NCBI RefSeq assembly: GCF_901472535.1
Contig: NZ_LR590470.1
Coordinates: 372,001 to 436,000, forward strand
Source: Sphingobacterium daejeonense
GTDB taxonomy: Bacteria > Bacteroidota > Bacteroidia > Sphingobacteriales > Sphingobacteriaceae
Length of the DNA: 64,000 nucleotides
Reading direction: 5' to 3'
In this document: positions 8,431 through 17,547 of the stretch, one piece after another
How the letters are laid out: each line of letters begins with the position of its first letter
Position numbering within the stretch: the first letter of the stretch is position 1
Translations under genes and position numbers: made by a program
Notes under the pieces: model-generated
What the model was told of the DNA's origin: nothing
Databases searched by the model: none
What the model saw: the letters and a program-made list of their open reading frames with translations, nothing else

Positions 8431-8994
8431 TTATTTTTTTATCCCTCTAATTCGACTTAAGGTAACTTGAGAGATCCCTAGATAAGTGGCAATATAGCCC
8501 AATTTGATCCGATTGGTAATGTTGGGAGCCTTTTTTAACAGCTCTTCATAACTTTCAGAAGAAGATTTAAAAAGCCTTAACATCAATCTCTCCTCAATCA
8601 TTAATGCTTCAATCTCTGCTAAGCGGCGACCCCAATTACAGATTTCATTATTAGATTTATATAATTCTTGAAGTTTCTGAGTTGAAATCCTGTATAATTG
8701 AGACTTCTCTAATGTTTGGATGGTCTCATAACCCGGTTTTCGATGAATATAACTGTTTAGTGAAATGAGAACTTCACCAGGGAAGGTGAAACCAAGGATA
8801 ATTTCTCTTTCTTCCTTGTTATAATATATTCTGCAAATCCCTTCTTTTTGAAAATAGAGATAAGGACTTGTTTTGTCTGCATAAATAACGGTCTGTTTTT
8901 TTGGAACTTCAATAAGCTCAGAGATACCTTCCAAAAGTGAATAATGTTCATCATTCAAGGTGTAGACAGCATTTACTATTTCTCTGAATTCCAT
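8431..8994 (-). CDS. Crp/Fnr family transcriptional regulator
   Basis: 187 residues. An N-terminal cyclic-nucleotide-binding-like beta-barrel (PKKQTVIYADKTSPYLYFQKEGICRIYY, read over residues ~31-58) is followed by a long dimer helix and a C-terminal helix-turn-helix (RIKLGYIATYLGISQVTLSRIR). This layout is typical of the many Bacteroidota Crp-like regulators that lack a recognisable cAMP pocket. The start codon overlaps the end of lpxH by 19 bp, implying translational coupling. The next gene downstream is the SMR exporter, which is a plausible target. Confidence 0.88.
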   Translation of the reverse strand: MEFREIVNAVYTLNDEHYSLLEGISELIEVPKKQTVIYADKTSPYLYFQKEGICRIYYNKEEREIILGFTFPGEVLISLNSYIHRKPGYETIQTLEKSQLYRISTQKLQELYKSNNEICNWGRRLAEIEALMIEERLMLRLFKSSSESYEELLKKAPNITNRIKLGYIATYLGISQVTLSRIRGIKK

Positions 8995-9731
8995 TTTTCA
9001 AGCTTTAATTCTTCACCATCCCAAACTGCATAGGTGTGAAAATTAATCCATTCTCCGAGATTAACAATCCTACTGTTGTTCTTGAGAGCTATATCATAAG
9101 GATAATGTCTATGACCAAAAATAAAATAATCATAATGCTGTTGCTCCAATATTTCTTTGGCATACACAATCAACCATTCATTTTCTTCCCCCAAAAACTG
9201 TTCTTCACTGTTGTTTGATATTCTGCTATGTTTTGACCATCGTTGGGCAATCCCAATGCCCAGGTTTGGATGTAGTCTAGCAAATAACCATTGACAGACC
9301 GGACTTCTGAAAACTTTCTTTAGAAATTTATACTTTGCATCACCAGGACCCAAACCATCACCATGATGGATATAGAATGACTTTCCGTTCAGATCTAAGA
9401 TTTTTTCATTCGATACAATCTCAGCATTTAGCTCATTTTTCAGATACCCAAACATCCACATATCATGGTTACCCTTAAACAAGGTGATTTTTATCCCCAA
9501 ATCAGCCAATTCAGCCAATTTTCCTAAGAATCGAATATAACCTTTCGGAACTACAGTGCTATATTCAAACCAAAAATCGAAAATATCACCTACCAAATAC
9601 AGCTCAGATGCATCCTTTTTTATGAAGTCCAACCAAGAAATAATATGTTGTTCCCTAATCTTGGAATTTTCCATCGGGTAGGAACCAAGATGGAAATCAG
9701 AAGCAAAATATATTTTATTTCTTGTATTCAT
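8976..9731 (-). CDS. lpxH: UDP-2,3-diacylglucosamine diphosphatase (LpxH-type metallophosphatase)
   Basis: 251 residues from the ATG at 9731 (MNTRNKIYFASDFHLG). It hydrolyses UDP-2,3-diacylglucosamine to lipid X in lipid A synthesis at the inner membrane. Calcineurin-like metal motifs are all visible: SDFHLG (residues ~11-16), VGDIFDFW, KGNHDMW, HHGDGLG and FGHRHYP. The PGDAKYKFLKKVFRSP segment is a typical LpxH insertion. Six upstream residues with a second ATG are possible but unsupported. It heads a likely three-gene unit with the Crp-like regulator and the SMR exporter. Confidence 0.9.
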   Translation of the reverse strand: MNTRNKIYFASDFHLGSYPMENSKIREQHIISWLDFIKKDASELYLVGDIFDFWFEYSTVVPKGYIRFLGKLAELADLGIKITLFKGNHDMWMFGYLKNELNAEIVSNEKILDLNGKSFYIHHGDGLGPGDAKYKFLKKVFRSPVCQWLFARLHPNLGIGIAQRWSKHSRISNNSEEQFLGEENEWLIVYAKEILEQQHYDYFIFGHRHYPYDIALKNNSRIVNLGEWINFHTYAVWDGEELKLEKWNSEK

Positions 9732-9801
9732 GCGAGTCAAAACTAACATTATAATTACTTATTAACAAGATTTGTAGATTTCGTAGAGTAAAATAATTCC
9801 T

Positions 9802-9809
9802 TAGTTTTG
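9802..9809 (+). promoter_or_regulatory. Candidate -7 promoter box for the prolyl oligopeptidase gene
   Basis: TAGTTTTG matches TAnnTTTG and lies 24 bp before the preferred ATG at 9834. The -33 region (about 9779-9783, TTTCG) is weak. Confidence 0.4.
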
Positions 9810-9833
9810 TTATGGACTAATTATATTATAATA

Positions 9834-11983
9834 ATGATGAAATATTTAAGCCTTGGCGTGCTTGTATTCGGACTTACCGCATGTCAACAAGAAAAAGTAA
9901 TTGAATCAAAAGCTGATATTAGTGTGAAACCGTATCCACAGACCAAAAAAATCGAACAAAAAGACAATTTCTTCGGAACTAATGTAGAAGACCCTTATAG
10001 ATGGTTGGAAGATGATCTTTCCCAAGAAACCAAAGATTGGGTAAAAGCAGAAAATGAAGTGACGGAAGATTACCTTAGCCAAATCCCTTTCCGTGAAAAA
10101 CATCAGAAAAAGACTCGAACATCTTTGGAATTATGAGAAAGTATCAGCACCATTTAAAGAAGGTGATTTTATTTATTTCTATAAAAATGATGGATTGCAG
10201 AACCAAAGTGTGCTATATCGTAAAAAAGGTGAAGAGGGAAAAGAAGAAGTATTTCTTGACCCAAATAAATTATCTAGTGATGGCACAACTTCATTAGCAG
10301 GGGTGTCCTTTAGCAAAGATGGTTCATTGGTAGCTTATCAAATTTCTGAAGGAGGTTCAGATTGGACCAAAGTCATCATCCTAAAGGCTGAAGATAAATC
10401 AATCGTTGGTGATACTTTGCAAAATGTTAAGTTCAGCGGCATGGCATGGCGTGGTAATGATGGTATCTATTATAGTTCTTATGATAAACCTAAAGAAGGG
10501 TCTGCTCTTTCTGCAATGACTGATCAACACAAACTCTTCTTCCATAAACTAAATACCCCCCAGAATACGGATGAATTAGTGTTTGGAGGGCCGGAAACAC
10601 CTAGAAGATATATTGGAGCCGGATTGACAGAAGACGAACGATTCTTGGTCGTTTCTGCAGCTAACTCAACTTCCGGAAATGAACTGTATTTGAAAGACCT
10701 TTCAAAACCTGATTCAAAGTTCGTGACAGTTGTCGGTAATATGGAAAAAAAACAACTACATCTTAGATAATGATGGCGATAGATTGTTGATCTATACAGA
10801 ACTGAATGCTCCTAATGGCCGTATTGTTGAAACAAATGTTGCAGCTCCAACTTCTGAAAACTGGAAAGATCTGATAGCTGAAACAGAACAGGTATTGAGC
10901 CCATCTTTAGGAGGTGGTAAGATATTCGCAAATTATCTTAAAGACGCAACTTCCCTTGTGAAACAATATGACCGAAATGGTAAACTTGAGCATGATATAG
11001 AACTGCCAGGTGTAGGTTCTGCCGGAGGGTTCGGAGCTAAGAAAGAGGATAAAGAATTGTATTATTCTTTCACAAACTATGTGAATCCTGGAACGATATA
11101 TAAATATGATATTGCATCCGGAAAATCTGAAATCTACAGAAAACCAGAAGTACAATTTGATCCAACGAAATACGAATCTAAACAAGTATTCTATACTTCA
11201 AAAGATGGAACCAAAGTACCTATGATCATTACCTATAAAAAAGGAATTAAATTGGATGGTACCAATCCAACCATGCTATATGGCTACGGTGGTTTCAATA
11301 TTTCTTTAACACCATCATTCAGTATCAGTAATGTTCTTTTATTGGAACAAGGTGGTGTTTATGCTGTTGCCAACTTACGTGGAGGTGGCGAATATGGTGA
11401 AAACTGGCACTTAGCAGGTACAAAACTCAAGAAACAGAATGTATTCGACGACTTCATTGCTGCCGCTGAATATCTGATTTCTGAAAAATATACATCCTCA
11501 GAAAAGTTAGCTATCTCTGGTGGTTCCAACGGAGGACTATTGGTTGGTGCATCCATGACCCAAAGACCTGAATTATTCAAAGTAGCATTCCCAGCGGTGG
11601 GTGTTTTGGACATGCTTCGTTATCATAAATTTACGGCAGGAGCTGGATGGGCATTTGACTATGGTACTGCCGATGACAATGCTGAGATGTTCAATTACCT
11701 GTTGAAATACTCACCATACCATGCACTGAAGCAAGGAACTGACTACCCAGCAACAATGGTAACAACAGCGGATCACGATGACCGTGTCGTACCAGCGCAC
11801 TCATTTAAGTTCGCCGCAAGATTGCAAGAATACAATAAAGGCACAAATCCAGTCTTAATCAGAATCGATACCAAGGCTGGCCATGGCGCCGGAAAATCAA
11901 CCGCAATGGTCATTGCAGAACAGACCGATAAATGGTCATTTATGTTCCAAAACATGAACGTTGGTTATAAGGAGGTGAAATAA
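9834..11983 (+). CDS. Prolyl oligopeptidase family serine peptidase (S9A), lipoprotein; two frame breaks
   Basis: One gene read in three successive frames (9834-~10103, ~10103-~10748, ~10748-11983). It starts with a lipoprotein signal ([19 protein letters not shown], lipobox LTAC), so it is membrane-attached outside the cytoplasm. The N-terminal DPYRWLED motif and beta-propeller precede a C-terminal alpha/beta-hydrolase domain with nucleophile GGSNGGLL, and [11 protein letters not shown] and KAGHGAG for Asp and His. Such enzymes cleave small peptides after proline. The second break is an extra A in an 8-A run (10745-10752); removing it restores the frame. The first (near 10103) is also cured by dropping one base. 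I regard both as sequence errors. Confidence 0.88.
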
Positions 11984-12023
11984 AACAAAATGGCTCGGAT
12001 GAAAATCCGAGCCATTTTGTTTT
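11982..12023. terminator. Strong terminator after the prolyl oligopeptidase gene
   Basis: Near-perfect 16-bp stem beginning ACAAAATGGCTCGGAT with GAAA tetraloop, closed by ATCCGAGCCATTTTGT and a T-tail. It begins at the stop codon of the peptidase gene. Confidence 0.9.
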
Positions 12024-12055
12024 TAGACAATAGACATAAGACACAAGACATAAGA
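12024..12055 (+). repeat. Degenerate TAGACA(T/A)A tandem tract, left arm
   Basis: Four to five imperfect copies of an 8-mer (TAGACAA, TAGACATA, AGACACA, AGACATA). An inverted counterpart lies at 12193-12232, so the pair could form a long stem enclosing the sequence between. A related tract follows the pnp gene at about 63212-63246. Confidence 0.7.
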
Positions 12056-12156
12056 ATTGGCATGGCGAAATATATTAAATAACAATTCTTAATTAGGTAT
12101 GGCATGTTAGGCACAGGAAATACCCCTTCCTTCCACAATTAAATTCTATTCCATAA

Positions 12157-12182
12157 AATAAGGGCCATTATTGGCCCTTATT
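12157..12182 (-). terminator. Hairpin downstream of the thioredoxin-TPR gene
   Basis: Perfect 11-bp stem AATAAGGGCCA / TGGCCCTTATT with a 4-base loop, 67 bp past the thioredoxin-TPR stop codon. The U-tail on the minus strand is weak, so it may be a terminator or mRNA-stabilising hairpin. Confidence 0.55.
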
Positions 12183-12192
12183 ATCAATCATA

Positions 12193-12232
12193 CAATTGTC
12201 TAATGTCTTATGTCTATTGTCTAATGTCTATA
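12193..12232 (-). repeat. Degenerate TAGACA(T/A)A tandem tract, inverted right arm
   Basis: Contains TGTCTAATGTCTTATGTC and TATTGTCTAATGTCTA, the reverse complement of the 12024-12055 tract pattern. It sits just past the stop of the thioredoxin-TPR gene. Confidence 0.7.
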
Positions 12233-12248
12233 TCAAACTATACCCTCC

Positions 12249-13478
12249 CTACCAAGTCGGTTCACCTTTTTTCATTTTTTCAAGGGTAGCTTGATATTCA
12301 GCTTTGCTAGCTTCATCAACAGCAGCAATAGCTTTTTCTTGCCATTCGATTGCTTCTTTAGTTTTACCTACTTTATGCAATAAATTAGCGTAAGTATCCA
12401 TTAATGCTGGTTCTTGTTCGCCTTCCAATGATTTTTTACTCCAAGCTAGTGCAGATTCCACACATGCTGGATCATCACAGTTTTCAAAAATTGCCCATGC
12501 AAATGAGTTTAATTGACTAGGGCTAACTTTAGAAGGGTCAAGATTGATATACGCTTGAACTGCATCTCTAAATGCTGGCCAATTTTTCTTTCTAGCATAG
12601 TAGTTTGTCTTGAAACTTGCAGCAATGTTAGTAAGTTCCACGTTCGGGTATTTTTTGCTTACCTCATCGATAGTTTTATCAAAAATATCCTCTTCAGATT
12701 TTAAAACGATAGGAGCAACCTCATTGTTGATAACTGCAATAGCCAATACCTCATCAGCTTTGCCTGCACCAAGTTTTTCATCTACTTTAGCTTTGTTTTC
12801 AAGAATAGTATTGAATGCTTTAGAGCCTGGTTTGCCAATGTTTTTGGTAATTATGGCAAGCATATCATCAGCCATCAGCTCTTCAGGAGTAGAATTGTTG
12901 ATCAATGATTCCACAGCTTTGGCTGTTAAGTCACGGTCATATGCTTTCACTGCTGCAGAAGCTGTTGCTTTAGCAATCGCCTTATCTCCAGGGTTTGCAT
13001 TGAATTTCTTAACCAAGGTCTCATATTGAGTGTCAGGGTTTAGACCTTCTTTTGCCATAGCAATAAATTGATCGGCTTCTGCACCTCCAACAATACGGTG
13101 AACCAATTCTCCATCTGGATTGAAAATCAAGAACGTCGGATAGGCATTTACACGGTAGTCTTTAGCGAATCTCTTCGCTTCACTGCGCCATGATTTAACA
13201 TCGTCATTGTCGCCTTCTGTCTCATCCATCTGGATCTTCAAGTTCACAAAATTCTCATTGAAGAAGGTACCCACTTTCTCCTGCGGAAAAATATTAGCAG
13301 CCATCCATTTACATGGACCACACCAAGTCGTAAAAGCATCAACGAAAATATGTTTGTTCTTTTTTTTAGCTTTTTCTTTAACCTTCGCCCAAGTCGTATT
13401 GTGCTCAAATGTTATTCCGGGTTCCTGAGCAACGGCCAAGAAGGGAATAGTGAATAATAATAAAAGTAGTTTTTTCAT
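12249..13478 (-). CDS. Secreted thioredoxin-fold protein with C-terminal helical repeats
   Basis: 409 residues. A cleavable signal peptide (MKKLLLLLFTIPFLAVAQ) leads into a thioredoxin domain with the active-site CxxC at 53-56 (TWCGPCKWMA) and the cis-proline region AYPTFLIFNPDG. The C-terminal half (about 150-409) is helical with TPR-like segments (ALMDTYANLLHKVGKTKEAI). Proteins of this layout act in periplasmic disulfide or thiol handling in Bacteroidota, but the client is unknown. It lies downstream of a secreted cysteine peptidase on the same strand, separated by a terminator (13533-13562), so co-regulation is possible but not operonic. Confidence 0.88.
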   Translation of the reverse strand: MKKLLLLLFTIPFLAVAQEPGITFEHNTTWAKVKEKAKKKNKHIFVDAFTTWCGPCKWMAANIFPQEKVGTFFNENFVNLKIQMDETEGDNDDVKSWRSEAKRFAKDYRVNAYPTFLIFNPDGELVHRIVGGAEADQFIAMAKEGLNPDTQYETLVKKFNANPGDKAIAKATASAAVKAYDRDLTAKAVESLINNSTPEELMADDMLAIITKNIGKPGSKAFNTILENKAKVDEKLGAGKADEVLAIAVINNEVAPIVLKSEEDIFDKTIDEVSKKYPNVELTNIAASFKTNYYARKKNWPAFRDAVQAYINLDPSKVSPSQLNSFAWAIFENCDDPACVESALAWSKKSLEGEQEPALMDTYANLLHKVGKTKEAIEWQEKAIAAVDEASKAEYQATLEKMKKGEPTW

Positions 13479-13532
13479 AATCAGTGTTTATAAACCAAGT
13501 ATTCTAATAATACTAAGTTAATTATTTAAATG

Positions 13533-13562
13533 AAAAAGTCCCGATATTGTTCGGGACTTTTT
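13533..13562 (-). terminator. Terminator after the C1 peptidase gene
   Basis: Stem AAAAAGTCCCGA / TCGGGACTTTT with a 6-base loop, between the C1 peptidase stop codon and the thioredoxin-TPR gene start. Confidence 0.85.
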
Positions 13563-13579
13563 AGGTTTTTTAATTAAGA

Positions 13580-14761
13580 TTAAATTCCTAGCTGTTTTTG
13601 CATATTTTTATCCAAAGCCTTTTTGTGAAGCATTAAAGAAATGGTCTTGTATCTTACAAACTCTTTTGTAGCATACATGTAGCCTTGATAGTCATTGGAT
13701 ACTCCCCATGAGTTTTTCACGATATAATATTCCTTTCCAGTCTGGTCTTTTACGATTCCTACGATATGCATACCATGGTCATCAGTGGTCTCATAGTTGT
13801 CAAATGCCTCTTGTCTTTGTTCAGCAGTGACTTTAGCCTCTGGTTTTGGACCATTGAACAATACATCAATTTCTTCTTTCGTCATTTTTTCAATTGGTTT
13901 TTCTGGAACAAATGCAACTCCATTTTTCCAACTGAAGCTTTTTTCAGAAACGTCGGTTGCCCATGCTACTGTAAATCCTTTTTCTAGTGCGTGGTCAATA
14001 ATATCTGTCAGATCATTGATCTTTACATTATAGAAGCTCTCAAATGACCAGTTGTCTGGAATCAAAAGCACAAATGGTTTATAGTATGCATGCTCCTCAA
14101 ACGAAGAGATTCCTACATAATCATCTGGATTGATACCGATCACTTGATCAGCGAAAGTTCTTGGAGTATAAGTTTTGCCTTTGTATTCGAATGATTCTGG
14201 AACTTCACCTAAGTATGAATCCATAGCGCCGGTGAATGCTTTAAGCCAATTTTTGGTTGGTTTCTTGCTCTCGGCTACACTTTCAGTAATAGATTGCAAA
14301 ATTGGGCTCATCTCGCTGAAATTATTCCTTGTCTGACCTTCCGGTAACCCAGTATAAACTTCATAAGGAACAGCACCATATTTCCTGAATATGGTCAATA
14401 CATCATGTAATTGTCCGCCATCACCCTGCGCTTGCTTACCGTGCAGGCGTACGAAGTTCTTTGCTTTCTCAACATACGTGTTGCGTGCCGTATAAATCTG
14501 TGAAATCTCAACTGGCTGTTTGCCCATACGAATCATCTCTGATTCCAAAAAAGAGTTTCCTGAATATGACCAGCAAGTCCCTGATGACCCTTGGTCCTTG
14601 ATTGAAGTCTTCCCTAAATTGATAACTTCTGTAAATTTGAATCCCTCTTTGCTGTTGTCGCTGGCATTGCCTTTTAGGGAGTTTATTAGGTTGTCTTGAG
14701 CTTGAACCTGTGTTGCTGCAAAGAATGCCGCAGCAATTAGAATAGATTTACTCCAATTCAT
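13580..14761 (-). CDS. Secreted C1-family cysteine peptidase (bleomycin hydrolase/PepC-like)
   Basis: 393 residues with an N-terminal signal peptide (MNWSKSILIAAAFFAATQVQAQ). The papain-fold active site is complete: Gln/Cys in KDQGSSGTCWSYSG (Cys63), His in TTDDHGMHIVGIV, and Asn in VKNSWG near residue 350. The long central insert (CGGQLH-type start replaced by QGDGGQLHDVLTIF) and overall length match the aminopeptidase C/bleomycin hydrolase group (C1B). The signal peptide is notable because classical PepC is cytoplasmic, so this one works in the periplasm or is exported. It probably trims peptides from their N-termini. Confidence 0.9.
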   Translation of the reverse strand: MNWSKSILIAAAFFAATQVQAQDNLINSLKGNASDNSKEGFKFTEVINLGKTSIKDQGSSGTCWSYSGNSFLESEMIRMGKQPVEISQIYTARNTYVEKAKNFVRLHGKQAQGDGGQLHDVLTIFRKYGAVPYEVYTGLPEGQTRNNFSEMSPILQSITESVAESKKPTKNWLKAFTGAMDSYLGEVPESFEYKGKTYTPRTFADQVIGINPDDYVGISSFEEHAYYKPFVLLIPDNWSFESFYNVKINDLTDIIDHALEKGFTVAWATDVSEKSFSWKNGVAFVPEKPIEKMTKEEIDVLFNGPKPEAKVTAEQRQEAFDNYETTDDHGMHIVGIVKDQTGKEYYIVKNSWGVSNDYQGYMYATKEFVRYKTISLMLHKKALDKNMQKQLGI

Positions 14762-14846
14762 ATGATTTGTTTATTTTTTTTAATTGTGCACGAATTTATC
14801 AATTTATAATCTCGCACAAAGGCGGTTTGTGTAAAATTATTAGCAC

Positions 14847-14880
14847 AAAAAAAAGAGGCCTCAACTTGAGACCTCAAAAA
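14847..14880 (-). terminator. Terminator after the TerC-family gene
   Basis: On the minus strand, GAGGTCTCAA / TTGAGGCCTC stem (one G-U pair) followed by eight Ts. It is 11 bp past the TerC stop codon. Confidence 0.85.
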
Positions 14881-14890
14881 TTTTTTGAAA

Positions 14891-15946
14891 TTAAGCTTTG
14901 TCAAAATCCTGTTTCTTCGGAAATACCAAAGATGCGATGATACTCAAGGCCAGAATACCTACAATGACAATCAATGAGTGTGTAGTGGTGAAGCCCCAGT
15001 CTTTCAAATAACTGTGCAACAACATCTTTAATCCTATGAAAATTAATAGGAAAGCTAATCCAACTTTCAAATAATGGAATTTGTGGATAATATTGATCAA
15101 TAAGAAGAACATCGACCTTAATCCCAAAATCGCAAAGATATTGGAGAAAAATACAATGTATGGGTCTTTAGTGATTGAAAATATCGCTGGAATAGAGTCT
15201 ACCGCGAAAATTAAATCTGTAAACTCAATTACTAATAATACCAAGAATAATGGAGTCATGTATTTTTCACCATTCTCAATATGGAAAAATCTTCCTTGGT
15301 CAAGCTTATGGGTTACTTTAAAATGCTTGGAAGCAAACTTAACAACGGGATGGTTTTCAGGATCAACTTCTTCCTCCTTGTTGCGGTTTATGTACATGTT
15401 AAATCCTGTATACACTAAGAATGCTCCGAATACATAAAGAATCCAACCAAACTTCGTAATTAGGGCTGCACCAACGAAGATAAAGATACAACGCATGATG
15501 ATAGCTCCAAGGATACCCCAAACCAACACTTTGTGATAGTATTTCTCAGGAATACCAAATGAGCTGAATAAAAGTACCATGACAAAGATATTATCCACAG
15601 AAAGCGCATATTCAACAACGTAACCTGTCAAATACTCAATGGTTAAGTTTTTGTTGTAAATCTGTAAACTGGCGGCAAGATCATTTTCATTAATGGTAAT
15701 ATTATGAAAATGCTTGGCGACGACTTCTTTGAGCCGAGCAATATCATGTACATTATGAAGTTCGTTTCCCCAATAATATAGCAAGAGAGCAAATAAAAGG
15801 GCAAAAGTTACCCATATTGCACTCATGATCGCGGCAACTTTTAAAGATACTGGTTTGTCACTTTTAGAAAATAGACCCAAATCTATTGCTAGCATCAGAA
15901 TTATAAATATTATAAATCCGATCATAAAAAGTGCTTCGTGGCTCAT
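14891..15946 (-). CDS. TerC family integral membrane protein
   Basis: 351 residues with about nine hydrophobic helices. Family marks are the YALSVDNIFVMVLLFSSFGIP segment (read over ~112-132), EFTDLIFAVDSIPAIFSIT with its conserved acidic residues in the membrane, and a final VFPKKQDFDKA tail. TerC/Alx-type proteins are linked to metal-ion (Mn2+) export and tellurite resistance; the substrate here is not shown. It starts 3 bp after polyprenyl synthase and is last in a DUF3108-DUF3109-synthase-TerC unit that ends at a strong terminator. Confidence 0.93.
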   Translation of the reverse strand: MSHEALFMIGFIIFIILMLAIDLGLFSKSDKPVSLKVAAIMSAIWVTFALLFALLLYYWGNELHNVHDIARLKEVVAKHFHNITINENDLAASLQIYNKNLTIEYLTGYVVEYALSVDNIFVMVLLFSSFGIPEKYYHKVLVWGILGAIIMRCIFIFVGAALITKFGWILYVFGAFLVYTGFNMYINRNKEEEVDPENHPVVKFASKHFKVTHKLDQGRFFHIENGEKYMTPLFLVLLVIEFTDLIFAVDSIPAIFSITKDPYIVFFSNIFAILGLRSMFFLLINIIHKFHYLKVGLAFLLIFIGLKMLLHSYLKDWGFTTTHSLIVIVGILALSIIASLVFPKKQDFDKA

Positions 15947-15949
15947 GTT

Positions 15950-16924
15950 TTATTTTTTTCTTTCTGTAGTGTAACGTACTAATTGTTCTAATCCCTTTTT
16001 ATACTCTCCCCCGTTAGGAATGGTATCTAATATATCAAATGCTTCTTGTTGATATTTCAGCATTTGCTCCGTAGCATAATCCAATCCGCCATTTATTTTG
16101 ACGAAGTTGATAACCTCTGCTACTTTTTGTGAATCCTCGTTATGATTTTTAACAAGGTTGATAATCTTTCTTTTCTGACTCTTATCAACGATAGATAACG
16201 CATGGATCAATGGCAATGTCATCTTCTTTTCTTTGATGTCATTGCCTACTGGCTTGCCTACATCATCCAGACCAAAATCAAAAAGATCATCTTTAATCTG
16301 AAAAGCAATCCCCACTTTTTCACCAAACAACCTCAGTTTCTCAATAGTTTCCTGATCTGCACCTGCAGATGATGCTCCAATAGCACAACAAGAGGCTATC
16401 AAAGAAGCTGTCTTTTTCCGGATAATATCGTAGTAGATAGATTCTTCAATATCTAAATGCCTAGCTTTTTCTATTTGCAATAGCTCACCTTCACTCATCT
16501 GTTCAACCGCCTCAGATGCCAATCGCAATAAGTCATGCTCATTGTTTTTTACCGATAGAAGCAAACCCTTCGATAACAAAAAATCGCCTACCAAAACTGC
16601 AACCTTGTTTTTCCATAATGCATTGATGGAAAAGAAACCACGGCGCTCATTCGCATTGTCTACAACATCGTCATGAACCAAAGAGGCAGTATGCAATAAT
16701 TCAACTAATGATGCTCCATGGTAGGTAGATTCAGTAATGGCTCCAGAAACTCCAGCTGAAAAGAAAACAAACATAGGACGCATCTGTTTTCCTTTTTGCT
16801 TAATTATATAGCGGGTAATACGATCTAATAAGGGGGCTGAACTCTGCATAGAAGCCTTGAATGTCTTTTCAAAGCGCTTGAGATGTTCTTTTATAGGCAG
16901 CTGTATTTCGTCTAATGTTAACAT
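15950..16924 (-). CDS. Polyprenyl diphosphate synthase (IspB/IspA-type)
   Basis: 324 residues, normal for trans-long-chain prenyl synthases. The first aspartate-rich motif is DDVVD at 85-89 (SLVHDDVVDNANERRG) and the second is in QIKDDLFDFG (about 211-215). The KQKGKQMRPMFV stretch gives the diphosphate-binding Lys/Arg. These enzymes build all-trans polyprenyl diphosphates from IPP, probably the menaquinone side chain in this group. Large-side-chain residues before the first DDxxD that would fix the chain length were not judged. The gene is followed 3 bp later by TerC. Confidence 0.93.
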   Translation of the reverse strand: MLTLDEIQLPIKEHLKRFEKTFKASMQSSAPLLDRITRYIIKQKGKQMRPMFVFFSAGVSGAITESTYHGASLVELLHTASLVHDDVVDNANERRGFFSINALWKNKVAVLVGDFLLSKGLLLSVKNNEHDLLRLASEAVEQMSEGELLQIEKARHLDIEESIYYDIIRKKTASLIASCCAIGASSAGADQETIEKLRLFGEKVGIAFQIKDDLFDFGLDDVGKPVGNDIKEKKMTLPLIHALSIVDKSQKRKIINLVKNHNEDSQKVAEVINFVKINGGLDYATEQMLKYQQEAFDILDTIPNGGEYKKGLEQLVRYTTERKK

Positions 16925-16977
16925 GTATTGGGTATAAGACCGTTAGTCCAATCTGAATCGCAATAAAAATACTAAAA

Positions 16978-17544
16978 TTATGCTTTAGAAGCTAAGGTAT
17001 TTTCAAGGTCTTGATACCATTTTTCCCCATATTCACGAATTAAGGGGTCTTTCAGAAATTTATAGACTGGAATTTTCAATTCTTGACCAAAACTGCATGC
17101 ATCTTTACAGATATACCAGCGATCATAATGTAAAACATCAAACTCAGGATAATGCGTAGCTCGGATAGGATAGAGGTGACATGAAATCGGCTTCTTCCAT
17201 TGAACATCGCCCATCTCATAGGCTTTTTCAATCCCACACTTGGTAATCCCATTTTCCCATGTCACATAGGCACATTCTTTATTCCCGTCAACACATGTCG
17301 TGGTTAGGTCCCCGTCTGCGTCAACGACCGAAGTACCCTGAGCCTCAATAGCCTTTATTCCAGCATCAGTCAAATATGGCTTTACCTTTGGATAGATATC
17401 AGCCAAAACCTTGGTCTCAGACTCAGTCAATGGAGCTCCAGCATCACCCTCAATGCAACAAATTCCCTTGCATTTACTCAAATTACATACAAAGTCATTG
17501 TTGATGATATCCTCATGAACAAGGACATTTCCTACTTCTATCAT
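16978..17544 (-). CDS. DUF3109 family cysteine-rich protein
   Basis: 188 residues. It has a YkgJ-like cluster of cysteines: CNLSKCKGICC near residue 20, then TTCVDGNKECAY, TKCGIEKA, SCHLYPIR and YICKDACSFG, in all about ten conserved Cys positions suited to metal or Fe-S binding. The LYPIR sequence and the spacing are typical of the Bacteroidota DUF3109 family, whose function is unknown. The stop-to-start distance to the upstream DUF3108 gene is 3 bp, so the two are co-transcribed. Confidence 0.92.
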   Translation of the reverse strand: MIEVGNVLVHEDIINNDFVCNLSKCKGICCIEGDAGAPLTESETKVLADIYPKVKPYLTDAGIKAIEAQGTSVVDADGDLTTTCVDGNKECAYVTWENGITKCGIEKAYEMGDVQWKKPISCHLYPIRATHYPEFDVLHYDRWYICKDACSFGQELKIPVYKFLKDPLIREYGEKWYQDLENTLASKA

Positions 17545-17547
17545 TTT

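Noticed and set aside
12610..13029. 139-codon plus-strand ORF within the thioredoxin-TPR gene
   Set aside because: Antisense shadow; serine/alanine-rich translation reflects the codon pattern of the real gene.
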